The translations under genes were made by a program, and so were the position numbers. Below the pieces are notes generated by a model that worked only from the letters and a program-made list of their open reading frames with translations, was not told where the DNA came from and did not search any database. Shown here in pieces: positions 51,240 to 63,400 of a DNA stretch of 64,000 nt (position 1 is the first letter of the stretch; every line of letters starts with the position of its first letter). Location of the stretch: positions 5,207,193-5,271,192 of the forward strand of contig NW_002060949.1 in the NCBI RefSeq assembly GCF_000150275.1, given 5' to 3'. This stretch comes from Trichoplax adhaerens. Its lineage: Eukaryota; Placozoa; Uniplacotomia; Trichoplacea; Trichoplacidae.

Positions 51240-51590
51240 TGGGCGTTTCGACGTACAGTACAAACAAAGCTTCATACTGTATCAACCAGTATCAAGTACT
51301 GTACTGTAGAGTACTGTACTGTACTGTACAGTACTATCAACTCTGTGGGGTAACAAAATTGGAACGGGTTCAGTACGTAGTACAGTACTGTACTGTACTG
51401 TACTGCGACAGCAGCTGCTTAATACAGTATTTTGTATAGTGAAGTGAACGGTTTCAGATGTACTGTACTGTACATTACAGTACAGTACACTACAGTACAG
51501 TTGTACTGTACATTATACACTGTACACTGTACAGTACACTGTAAAGCACAGCATACTGTACAGTACAGTGTACAGTACAGTACTGTAGAA
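51240..51590. promoter_or_regulatory. Longest TGTAC tract, between the coiled-coil gene and RPLP1
   Basis: About 350 bases dominated by TGTAC/GTACA pentamers: AGTACTGTACTGTACTGTAC around 51312-51331, TACAGTACTGTACTGTACTG around 51381-51400, and TGTACTGTACTGTACATTAC around 51459-51478, then many ACTGTACACTGTACAGTACA blocks to 51590. It lies 360 bases from one start codon and 570 from the other, which are divergent. Because each run is its own reverse complement, large cruciforms are possible. Confidence 0.5.
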
Positions 51591-52158
51591 TGATCGCGAG
51601 AACGATTAGCCTCCACATTTTTTTGCAGAGTCTCTACTATTTTAAGAGAAAAAAAGGAAGAGAAAATGTCCCTGATTATACTGCACCATAATTTGATAGG
51701 AGGACATAATGCGCCTACAAAGCAGTTTTATGCCCCAGTATTTAAACCCCATACCACGAGGATCTGAGTGTCTGACGGTGACGCCAAAAAGTACAAGAAT
51801 ATACCAAGGAAGTCCTTGATGCTCTTAGCTATACTGACCTTAGTACTGGATAGTAAGTACTATTGTACCAGTGACGCAGAGTGACTGTACTTGGCCAGCG
51901 CACTACTACGTGCAGCGTGTTGCAAGCTGTCCTAGTACGCAAGCGTAGCATCAGACTCCCAGACTACAAGACAATCGGAAAAATTGGCTCTTTTATATTG
52001 CTCCACGCATGTGACAATCCTTCTTTTCAGCTTCTCTGAGATATCGTTCTTGCGCCATTTTAGAGAAGGTGTATCGTTCTCTTGTAGCTAAGGCCATCCG
52101 GCGACGTACACCATTTAAAGTTGTTGTGAAGAAAAGTTAAAGTGTTCATAAAGTACAA

Positions 52159-53065
52159 ATGGCATCAACATCTGAACTAGCGTGTGTATATAGTGCACTT
52201 ATCTTAAGTGATGATGAGGTCGAGATCACGGTAAGGAATTGGTATTTTTTTTCCTTGTCGACTTTGAATAGCCTTGCAGGGATGTCGATTTATACAGTAC
52301 AGTGTGGCATACAGTCTGGAATCTTGGATGTGGTAGCTGATTTTGTATTTGAATGTATTGGTATCATTTAGGCGGATAAAATTACAGCATTACTGAAAGC
52401 TGCTAAAGTAGACTACGAACCTTACTGGCCTAATCTTTTCGCCAAAGCACTCGCTGGTCGTAATATTAAGGATTTGATTACCAATGTCGGTTCCGGCGCT
52501 GCCGCAGCACCCGCTGCCGCTGCAGCTGGAGGTGGCGATGCTACTGATGCTCCTGCAGCAGAGAAGGAAGCTGAGAAGGAAGTAGAAGAAGAAGAATCTG
52601 ACGATGATATGGGCTTTGGTAAGTTGATAAGACGCTCACGATGGCGTTAATAGGGTTACTTGTAATTGTACAGAATTTTAGACTACGAGTGCAATATTGC
52701 TAGGGGTTGTGTAGCAGTGAAAGCTGTGATATGATTACCGCCATACTGTACTATAGTTGATAATACACTGTACCCTAATGTACAGTATAGCGCCGTCAGT
52801 AGTCGCAGACTTGCCGAACTATTCAATATGAATAATGTTGATTGATATCCTTATTACTGATAAAATACAGTATGTGAGCATGATATGCAGTACGATTGAT
52901 TACCCGTACGAATATAGTTAAGGTTAAGATGGACAGTATTTAGTGTCATGAGATTGTTACAATTTCCAAATAGTTACTTTGGTATTAAAACTTACTTTCT
53001 TCAATTGTCTTCGATTGATTTAACTAATGTCTTATGCATTTGTGTTTTCAGGTTTATTCGATTAA
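52159..53065 (+). CDS. RPLP1: 60S acidic ribosomal protein P1 (RPLP1)
   Basis: Acidic stalk protein that dimerises with P2 on uL10/P0 and recruits translational GTPases. Three exons: 52159-52230, 52372-52618 and 53052-53065, giving 110 residues (family about 114). The N-terminal helical domain ([19 protein letters not shown], then [13 protein letters not shown] and [19 protein letters not shown]) is typical of P1. It is followed by the Ala-rich hinge and the invariant tail [11 protein letters not shown]. The last exon codes only four residues after a split glycine. AATAAA at 53110-53115 is the polyadenylation signal. GC content in exon 2 is far above the surroundings, as expected for a highly expressed gene. 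Pyrimidine-rich stretches near 52020 could be a 5'TOP start, not proven. Confidence 0.97.
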
Positions 53066-53635
53066 ACATATACCTTAAGCAAGGATGATGTGAGAATCAT
53101 TTGGCTATCAATAAAGTAAACGACTTTTAAGACAAAATTGGTCTTTGATTCTTTTTGAATATAAAACTCAAAACAATTTCGCAACTTCGATGCAGAATCG
53201 CAGTATTATATTGCAGTTATTACTTTATACCTATCTAAGTATCTATACTTTTCGTCGGTGCAGTCTCTACAGTATGTTAACGAAACATAAAATGAAAATA
53301 AGAGAAATTTGCGTAATGTATCATTGCATAAGGAAAGCTAGATAATCATCGCCTTTTAATAGTAAACGAGATGATTCAAAGAGCAAAGGATTATATTTTG
53401 AGGTACATCCAGCCTCGGATTTCGTAGTACATATTTTACTTTAGTTTATATATAATTTACTGTACAGCACATAGTATTATTTTTATTTCAGTTTTTTGAT
53501 TGTACAGTATTCGAAAATGCAGTTGTGATTACAGTTATCACACGAATGCTTTATGTACAAGATATAATAACAGTTTTAAATTATTAGATTCTTACGGAAA
53601 TATTCCAGAGTAATGCAATAGTTCGATTCAAATCC

Positions 53636-53890
53636 ATTGACAAATTATGATTACAGTATATTCTCTTCAACTGAAATATACAGTGGCTTGACACCACGTG
53701 AACTTTTAATACTGTATTGTATCATTAGGAGATCAAGAAATGACAAAATTTCCCACATTAATGATTGACAAATTATGATTACAGTATATTATCTTAAATT
53801 AAAATATACAGTAGCGTAACAGCACGTAAACTTTATTACCGTACTATAACACCAGAGATCAAGAAATGATAAAATTTCCCGCACCAATGG
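53636..53890. repeat. 128-bp tandem duplication in the RPLP1/GTF3C2 tail-to-tail spacer
   Basis: ATTGACAAATTATGATTACA at 53636 recurs at 53764. Both copies run through AAATATACAGT and end GAGATCAAGAAATGA(C/T)AAAA and TTTCCC(A/G)CA. Several substitutions make this older than the 226-bp array. It is non-coding. Confidence 0.8.
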
Positions 53891-54132
53891 CATGGGCAGT
53901 AATATGGAAAAAACTTTTTAAGATACAATCGTATATACAGTATTTTTTATGGCAATCATTGATTTGTAGTTGTCCAAGTGATTATGTAGTATGATATTTA
54001 TAATATAGCTAATAAATATAGATATATAGTAAGTTTCGATCTGTTTTACATAACAGTATCGTAGTGAAATAATTTCATTAACACTTACAGTATAATGAAT
54101 AATACTCTCAAAATACATTCAAACAAATATTT

Positions 54133-57100
54133 TCAAGTATTGATATCTCCGAGAGCTGAAATATTGTGAAGACGTACCATACCACTTTTACTACCTGATA
54201 GCAACCAAGTATGACAGTCGCGATTTGGGTTCCAAGAAACCTGTTAAACGAATCCAATTAAGAATATATAATTATTAGCAATTTTAATGACGTTACGTTT
54301 ATGCGAAAATGCTCTAGTAGGAAACAAGAGAGTAATCAGTGTGATTTAATTTCTATGGTATCATAAACTGAGATTACCGCTTGAATAGCTTCATGTAAAG
54401 GTTTTTGCGAAGACGCTGCTACAGGGTTATATTTAGAAGGTTTTGCTATTGAATAATCGCTTTTTGACCAGGATGTTTTATCCTTAGAAATATAGATTAT
54501 ATTAGTTTAATTTTATTACGTTTCAGTGCGATTCTCTAACGACTTTGTATGATTAATTTTACGGGCTTTAACATACTAAACCATATTCTTTATAAGTTAT
54601 TATGTAGTCTTGATCATTTGAGACGTTAGATTGGGTATTGTTTTCTATCTTTGATTCATATACGATCTAAGCCAAAATTTGAAAATAACAAATTAACTTT
54701 CCGACAAAATGTATTTGGTAGTTTCTTCATAAAATAAGTCAACCACAAACTGACCCAGAAATATTTACTTCTTTGATTGAATTTTGTTGATATCGTTCCG
54801 CTAGTCAAAACTTGTGCAGTATTAAAACCGTATAGCTCCCCACACTCACTACCGCTTACGATATTAGTTGACCACTCTGAAAAGCTCTGAGCCTACCAAA
54901 TGAAGAAGGATTTAATCTTGTTAGTCACCTAACAACTTATGTTGTTATTGAAGTAACATGTTAAGCTATTAATATAACATTTACTAACCAGGGAAGCGCC
55001 GCTATGTTTAATCAAATTCACAATTTGGGCGTCATTTCGGCTACTAATGTCTGTATAATTGGCGGTTCCGTATCTATTTTAAATTATAAGAAATGAAACC
55101 GTATTCTAAACTTACTTCTTAAAACAAAAATATGAAAGTACCCAGAAGTAGAATCTTCTTCGGTGAGAAAAAGAAAACGTCGATGACGGGGCCAGACAAT
55201 ACTTGTAAACCACCCTTGATAAAAAAATAGATATATTACGAAAGGTATAACAAATAGAGCCTGAGCTGATTTTAAAGGTTATATTGAAACCTTTCTTCCA
55301 AGACCGTATCGGCTTATTTAAATCACTAAAGTCCCATACTTTAATGCATCTGTCGTGTCCAGCTATGGTAAGTAAAAAATACGCGTACATAGGATATAGG
55401 AGATTCTGTACTATTACATAAGAAATAGTATGTATGAAGATAAATTCATCTTTAAGTACCTGTTGCAAAGTAATCTCCATTCGATGGACACCATGCAATG
55501 CTACGGATAACACTGTCATGTCCAGCAATAATGCGAAATGGAAAGTAGTCTATTCAATAATAATAATAATTAGATCCTTAAGGTAAACAAAAAAGGATTA
55601 AAATACAAGGCCATCTTATTGCATAATGTACACGTACATCGAGTCATCTGAGATTCATTAAAATGATTACAAAGCAATAGCCGTGATTCCGTCATCAGAT
55701 CCCATATTGCGATTGTACCTAGGGTTTACATTTATATAGTTTTAATATAACTAAAATTTACGACATATAAAGTTTCAATGAAACTATTCCTATCAAAAAT
55801 TTTAGTGCGTTAACCATCTGCGAAGCCAGCAGCAAGGAAGCGATGTTGATTGCTTGACATCCATGCCAGGCATATTGCTTGGCCACTATTAGTAATGTCA
55901 TCGTATTTAGGTATTAAGATGGCATGTGGAATGATATTAAAGATCACTACATTTTGGTTAAAAAAAATATTTAAAAGGGTCAAACATTTTGATGCTTCTG
56001 AAACTTTTCTGCTGGTGCGGTATAGACTAACCTTCTTTGGTCTTTTGCTGTTGACGGAGACTTGCGGGCTGAGGTACACTGTATTAGGTACATGAATAAT
56101 AAAAGTTACGTAAGATTAATGTTATTATCATCGTAATTGATGTATAATACTCGCCTTAATACGCGAACTTTGCCATCCCCACATGCCATTGCTAAAAGTC
56201 CAAGTCTGGATGACTAGTTTTTAGTTTACAGTAGTATATTAATTCTTAATACCAAATAATATTAGTTTTTTACAAGTTCAGAATTTAACTTAACTTACTA
56301 AATCGGATTTTTCGTAAGTCTGTTGCTGCCAGCACCCCGATGGGCACCATTTCATGTCCCAAATAGGTCCATAGTCGTACGTAATACCGAGGGCTAGATA
56401 GGGTACTATTTTGTCTTGCCTGTAAGAGGTGATAGTAAATTACGTGGAGATTTATCAATTGTTAGAGATATGCATATTTTAATGTGGCACAGACCTTTTC
56501 TGTAATTTACCACAATTCCAAAGTTGTATAATCCCGCGTGTCGTTTCACATTTGTAAATATTATGAGCCTTACAAGATAAAAACGGTACCACGTTTAAAT
56601 GAAGCTTAGTTGTACAGACGTGTCGATTAATTTATATCGAAGTATAATATTTACACACATGGGTCTGTGCTTTGTTAGTGCTAATCGCAACGTACTGTTC
56701 TGTCAGTTCTGCATCATCTGTTAGAAACAAGGTTATGAGAAGTCCCTTCAAAAAAGGTATTAATTTAATTTAAATCTACATACCCGGAATAGGGCACCAA
56801 GCTACTGTCCAAACAGGATCTCCAACAAATAACGCCGCCGAATTTGCTGCATATGCAAAATTAGATAAAACAATTTCATTTAGAATGGAAGTAATCAAAA
56901 ATTGATTAAAAAAATCTCGACATAATTAGGCATAAGATAAACAATCATCTTAAATTACCATCAGAATATACATATTTTGATTCGAATAATTTCAACTTTG
57001 TAAGATCCTCCACACATGACCTTTGGCAATTCAATTTGAAATACGGAGATTCTTTAGTGTCCGGAAGAAAGCCTACAAATTCACTATTTCATCGGATCAT

Positions 57101-60100
57101 AAGTATTGATATATCGGAAGTTAATACGTATCCAGTACAAGTTTAAATTTTATAAATTCAAATATTAGCGGAATCTAACTTTTCAGTAAGAGGTCGAACA
57201 TGATTTGTAGTAGGTTTCCAGCCAGTAAATGTAATTTGACAATGTGTAGTTTGCCGACTAAAGCAAGAACAGAAGGTATGAGCGGAAGAAAATAAGTGGG
57301 TAATAATTACACTTTTTTCCTAACCTCTCTTTGATCCAATTAACGTTATTGTGAATAAAAGCTCTTAGAGGAAGAGATAATTTCATTGCTTGCTTTAATT
57401 TTATTTTACTGGTACTCTTTCTCGCACCACTGACCAAGTAACTACTTTTATCACGATCTGAGGCAACATCCATTGCATAATCTGAGTCCTTATGAAATCC
57501 CAAATTTTACTGCGATTATTCTTTAAGTTTAGATTTTAAATCTAAGGTTCTTGTTTATGGTGACGATACTATTAACTTGCCTTATGAACAGTTTTAGAGT
57601 GATGCTTTAAGCCTGCCTCGGATTTGTATGTCATGTCACATTTATTGCATTGAAATCTGATTAAATCCTATACGATTTAAACATAATAACTAGCTGAGGA
57701 TAGCGTAATTTTTCATATAATTCACAAAAATGTAGGGCTCATTTGCTTGGTATTAAATATTAAACTATATTCCAGGTTTGATATTTACCGATCCACACTT
57801 CTGTAGGTGATATTTAAGCCCAGGAATTGTAGTAAAGACCGCGTTACACTCCTAACATCGATACATTGTGTAAAATTACGCTATCAATATTAATCTAAAC
57901 TCACCGAAGCAGTTCTAAAATACAAGATTCTTAAATTACAATAATTAAAGCGAACGAGGATTGGAAACCTTATTAAGGCACTTAATAGCACCATTCTTCT
58001 TTAAGGCAACGCGAGCAGTCTTTATCGTGTTTTTATTTAATGCTACATCCTATTCCAGAATTAACAACAAGCAGTATTGAAGATTTCATTTTCTGAGATT
58101 TCAAAAATATATCGTTCGTTCTCAAAATTTTCTTAAATCGCCATAATTTTGAATTCCGTAAAATTGTAAACATGTTTATAGCCCAATGACCGTAGTGTAT
58201 TAATGCATAATATGTATACCTTATTGTTTCCACCTAGCTGGGTACTTTCAATTTCCACTTCATCGTCGTCAGCATTAGCTGTTGAAATTATTAATTCCGC
58301 GGCCCTAGCACGTTCAAAATTTTTCAAAAGCATAAAATGAATACGTGCAATTTAGACTTATTATTACGAAGTGTGATTACCATCTGATTTAGAATCGGAT
58401 ATTACTACAATGTTATGACGTGTATTTCGACTTGTATACGCATAATATCATCATATATACTATCAATTGATGTCGTATTATTCTTAATTACTTATCTTAT
58501 AGTGTTATAAATTGATTAGGTGATATACAGTACATCACAAAAATATTGATCATCGTTCAGTAATCTGAATGGAATTGGTATTACACAGTAAATGACATTT
58601 ATGTAGAATTGCAACGATATTAACATGGCTATTGTTAGGCATAGTTAATATCATCAAGTAGTGATCGTTTACACTACAGCATCAGAAAGACTCGATGGCA
58701 GCACTGTAAGACAAGAGTATACAGGTAGATACATTACATGCCTATTTATGTATTAAATGCAAAATTGACTTGCTTTTACTGCATTTTATCAACTCCAAAG
58801 GCAATATCATATAAAGCATAAAAATATAACCAATAATTATTTGTAATAAAGCATACCTTACAGCAGACTTTCTCTTTTTATTTCCTATAACAACAGCAGA
58901 AGATTCTGCTTCTAAATCTTCTAGTCCGGTTGAGGACTGAAACATTTGCATATTTAAAGAGTTAACGAGAGATTAAGATTAAATGGTAAAATTGACAAAT
59001 TAATTTGTTAATTTATAAAAACGACAATAAAGGTATTTCGACAAATCCACTGTACCTTATCAGTGCCATGAGAAACCTTCAGATGATACTGTAAACCGGC
59101 TTCTGAGGTATAGGTTTTATCACATAGTGTACATGTAATGATAGGTTTCTCCTAAATTAAAAAATTATTTTGTTGTTAATTTTTACGATTTTATATCAAG
59201 TATAAAATTGTTATTGAGAGCTGATACAGTAATGTAAGTAATGACTTCATACCTGACCACAACGTTGCTGATGATAAATGTATCCACTAACTGTCTTGAA
59301 AAGAATAGAACATTTCGGACATTCCAATTTTTTATTTTTTTTTAGTTGATCTTGCAACGATTTTCGATCCAAACTGATACTCTAGTGAATTTAATTATGT
59401 CTGCAATTAATAGTTATTCCTTATTGTATTCCGATTAGCTTTATGCTATTCATTCTGACAATCAATTGTAATGAAATTTGCAAATAAGTTATAGAAACTA
59501 TCAATGGGTTGTATAGCATCTAAATCCGATTTCGTATGTACGTGAGGCACATTCTTAGATTATAATAGCTCAAAATGATTGATATATTCCATACTCTAAT
59601 GGGTAATGACCTGCCAACGGAAAATAATGTACGCAGCGGTACTATGAAACTTCTCTTAATTTTCTACGTTTGCTGCTAACAGCGATGGAAATTATGTAAC
59701 ACGAAGTAACGTTGAAGTTACGTATAATAACTCGTTATATCTATCATAATTGTAACGTACAATCAATATCTCGTGAACGTTATATAAATCAAGTAGATCT
59801 TTCTGAAGTGATTGCCAGTTTGAATACGGAACTGCTGTATGTAGTAATGGAAGTAATCTTATTTAGGAAAATTGTCATGTAATGCTACAGTAAATGAGCA
59901 CTATATATTAAAACTTAGATGTTACTATCCGTAATATTATTGCATTGAACCAGGATGCATTAATAAAGGGTCAGTATTGCACTTTACAATTGTAAAATGT
60001 TAGCCATTAACAATATTCTAATTCTACAAAAAGGAACTAGGGAAAGTGTACAAGCTTATACCATTAAAGTAATATATGTGAGCACATACAGGTATACACG

Positions 60101-62085
60101 TATATTTCCTAGTACGAATAATTCAATGTAAGAGACTCTGTAGCGCTAAGCTAATGCATTAAACGTCCTGGACATTACCGGCATGATAGAGTTATAAATT
60201 ATGAATAGTAATGGTAATACCATAGTTTAATTTAGCATTGTATGGCTCGGATTATAAAATTCAGCCTTTAGACTAGATTTTACCGTGTTTTTTTCTTGTT
60301 TTCTGAATTAAATTAATAATTTGATGCAAGTGCAAGCCAAGGAGGAAGATAGATCCAGCAGAAGTTTAAAAATTGGAATAACGTTATATCAATGGTAAGA
60401 TGCATTTTTCATGTACAGCTTATATACTTTAAGTATAGCTCTAAATTACGTATCAGTTGTTCTAGGAATAAAGGGATTGTTTAAAAGTAGCAGATGCTGG
60501 TAAGAACATAGCTTAAGACAAATTATAGTCTCTATATTACAGAATAATTATAGGTTCTTTTCAATTTATGCTACAGCATAGAATAGACTATATAGAAATC
60601 TATTAATAAGCTAATAAAAGTTCATGCATTCACCAACCTTTGGCTGCCCCGTTTTAAAGTGGAATTGCCAGATGAACTATGATAAATATATGAAGTAGAA
60701 GACACAGGTTATTCTTGGGATTAATAACTTATTATAACACGATATCCAGTATTGCATAAAACGGTCATCTTTGAATGAAAAGAATGGAAAGGTTACAGTG
60801 TAGTCTACTATTGGTGCTTAGTGGCAGCCGCTGTTTGCAGTTATGATTAAGATCGTTCGATTACGACTTGTACAAGCCTGCATACACGTAAAATATCATA
60901 TATCATTTTACCTAAGAGAGATTAATTGATTGCAAGATTTCGATAATTTTAGCTATATTGCATTACAGGTCTATGTAATAATTGGCTAGGATGATTGTTT
61001 GAGGTACTATCTAAAAGTAAAACCGTCAACTACATGGTGTATCTAACGCGTATAGGATATCTTTATTTGTTAGGCAGTATTTAACAATTAATTATTAAAT
61101 TCACTTGCAATTTGCAGTGTAAAAGTTGACAAGAGATATTTTACTATACTGTAGATGTCAACGGCGAAGGTAAGAAGACGACTGAAGACGTATGCATACG
61201 GTCATATATTATATTATTAAAGTAGTGCTTTAATTAACAGACTAAGTGATAACTGTGCTAGATTTAGTGTTGAATAGGTACTGTAGATTATATCTGGATA
61301 TTAATGTTGGTGATTGTAGCTAGGTCATATGTGCAAGTCGTGGTGATTGTATCAATAACCAATGTCAATATACTCAGGTATTTTCTACTGTAGGAGCAAG
61401 AAGAAAGACCTGTATCTTTGTCGATATACAGTTAACAGTATTCTATCCGTCTAATGATGATTGGCCTTCTTGTTGAAAATATAATTGTCCTTGAGAAGGA
61501 TGTTCTACGAGTATTTCGTCGTCTAAATCTAGTACCTTCATTACATTGTGCAATAACACCATACGTATTATCATTTACCATCCTCATGCGATTGGAATTT
61601 TAGCACCTTGTATTGCCAAACACTGTCTCAAATTTGAGCCATGGCGTTCGTCTATATAAGTTACAGTGTCTGGCATACGTGCACAATCATGCATTCTAAT
61701 CTTAGGCTTTCGAAAATTTGAAATGGATCCATTCTTTCATAACAGCAACATTATACGTAGTTATATGCATTTCTGAATGGAACAAGAATATTGGGGGAGT
61801 ACAGTACGTATTTACTAGACGTCTATCGTCCAGTCTACTGTCGACGTGCTGACTATATCGAAGATCGACTTGAATACGTTAAGTTGCGATCGATGCAATT
61901 TCTGAAGCTTTGATAACAAGATGTGCAACTAACCAAGTTATTTTCTTTGCTGGAATTGGACGTGAGCTTTTATGGCTTCCAGCAGAGGAGATCCCATGAA
62001 TTGGAGATGAAGCTTGAATCTTGTCTGTTATAGTCTGTTCATTCTTACCAACGTCCTTCTTCAACAAAGCTGATCGTCGCGGCAT
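54133..62085 (-). CDS. GTF3C2: TFIIIC subunit GTF3C2 (TFIIIC110) with N-terminal ZNF512-type zinc fingers
   Basis: RNA polymerase III initiation factor. 26 exons (minus): 61934-62085 (tentative), 59253-59379, 59056-59151, 58857-58936, 58220-58304, 57969-58049, 57789-57851, 57581-57667, 57325-57488, 57180-57257, 56959-57083, 56784-56846, 56659-56717, 56495-56568, 56299-56419, 56155-56213, 56032-56078, 55815-55946, 55638-55718, 55460-55549, 55291-55362, 55142-55214, 54989-55073, 54755-54892, 54378-54482, 54133-54240. All phases fit: 814 residues. Four fingers alternate C2HC and C2H2: LECPKCSILF, ITCTLCDKTYTSEAGLQYHL, IKCLNKECNAVFTTIPGLKY and FQCNKCDMTYKSEAGLKHH. Then GTF3C2 signatures: FLPDTKESPYF, FVGDPVWTVAWCPIP, GIIQLWNCGKLQ, PRLGLLA-like SRLGLLAMACGDGKV and RDCHTWLLSGSKSGMVRLH. 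WD-repeat blocks fill the C-terminal half. Introns after 57581 and 56155 start with GC. Confidence 0.87.
59382..61933 (-). other. Proposed intron 1 of GTF3C2
   Basis: A 2.5-kb stretch between the tentative first exon (donor at 61934, CTTG|GTTAGT) and the first zinc-finger exon. It is AT-rich. The only other signal I see is a possible tiny plus-strand exon at 61155 (MSTAK followed by GTAAGA). Confidence 0.4.
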
Positions 62086-62260
62086 CCTTGAGCTCAATTT
62101 GATACCAAATTTGCAAGTTGAAGACGTTGATGCTCCTGAAAGCTAGTCTACAGTGTCTATTAGCTCTACGATAGTCCTAGTTGATCCTAGAAATGTTGAT
62201 AGTAACGCACCATGATAGACAACCAAAAAGGGGATTCGGCTGACAATGTTGATATCAAGT

Positions 62261-63400
62261 TGAACTGGAAAAAGCGATGAATCAAAAAAAAAAAAAAAAA
62301 ATAGAAATTACAGTCTGTACAGTACTCAGTGTATTGTGATGATTATTATTATTATTATCATACCTTATGTACAACAGTCTGTACGTCCGCGTCGAAAGGC
62401 TTTGTTGAGCTCTAGTGATAAGTGTGTGCTGTACTACAGTGTACAGCGTACAGTACAAATCTCGTGTTGACAGTACTGTACACTGTACTATAGAGATCCA
62501 AGAAACTGGACACAAACAGAAGCAAGCTGTTTCCATAGTGTTTCGTAGCATGGACAGAGTGCTTGACAGACACTGTCCTGTACAGGATCGTTCTTGCTGA
62601 TCAACTTGAACCTTGTACAATGTACTGTAGACTACAGTCTATTACACAGTGGCAAGGATACAAAGTACTGTGAAATGCGATCTACAGTACAGTATTGTCA
62701 TTGTGATCGACGTGCAATTGTGCCTAAATCTAGAGGCTAAATCTGATGGGTGTTTTCAAATTTTGATACTTATAAGGGACTAGTGAACATCAACTAGGAT
62801 CATTTGTAAGTATCAGGTTGAACAGGAAAAAGCGATGAATCCCAAAAAAATAAAATAAATTACAGTCTGTACAGTACTCAGTGTATTGTGAATTTGTGAT
62901 GATTATTATTATTATTATTATTCTATCTTATGTACAGCAGTCTGTACGTCCGCGTCGAAAGGCTTTGTTGAGCTCTAGTGATAGCTGTGCTGTACAGTAC
63001 TACAGTGTATAGTGCACAGTACAAATCTCGTGCTGACAGTACTGTACACTGTACTACAGAGATCCAAGAAACTGGATGTCAGAAGCAAGCTGTTTCCATA
63101 GTGTTTCGTCGCATGGACAGAGTGCTTGACAGACACTATCCTGTACAGGATCGTTCTTCCTGATCAACTTGAACCTTGTACAATGTACTGTAGACTACAG
63201 TCTATTACACTGTGGCAAGGATAAAAAGTACTGTAAAATGCGATCAACGTTATCGTGTTTACTTACTGTACTCTACAGTACACTACTGCATTGTCATTGA
63301 TATCAGTGATCGATGTGTAATTGTGCATGAATCTGATGGGTGTTTTCAAATTTTGACACTTATAAGGGACTAGTCAACATCAACTAGGATCATTTGCAAA
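62261..63400. repeat. 558-bp tandem duplication in the 5' flank of GTF3C2
   Basis: TGAACTGGAAAAAGCGATGA at 62261 recurs as TGAACAGGAAAAAGCGATGA at 62819. Shared landmarks in order are a poly-A stretch, TTACAGTCTGTACAGTACTC, a GATGATTATTATTATTATTA run, CCGCGTCGAAAGGCTTTGTT, GACAGTACTGTACACTGTAC, ATAGTGTTTCGT(A/C)GCATGGA and CTTATAAGGGACTAGT. Copies differ by small insertions in the ATT microsatellite and in the TGTAC runs. Both copies are rich in the TGTAC palindrome. Open frames of 61 codons in each copy (62415, 62978) arise from the repeat and are not taken as genes. Confidence 0.85.

Noticed and set aside
51239-51616. Overlapping ORFs rich in Tyr-Cys-Thr-Val on both strands
   Set aside because: They are direct translations of the TGTAC repeat, which is open in several frames.
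57083-57180. Acceptor at 57073 (TTTGTAG) for the GTF3C2 exon
   Set aside because: Reading from it after the phase-2 donor at 57180 hits a stop. The acceptor ending at 57084 keeps phase and restores EFVGFLPDTKESPYF.
62282-63163. ORFs of 61-112 codons in the 558-bp duplication
   Set aside because: Generated by microsatellite and TGTAC runs. The two copies (62415 and 62978) share a frame only because the DNA is duplicated, and indels in the copies are not codon-sized overall.
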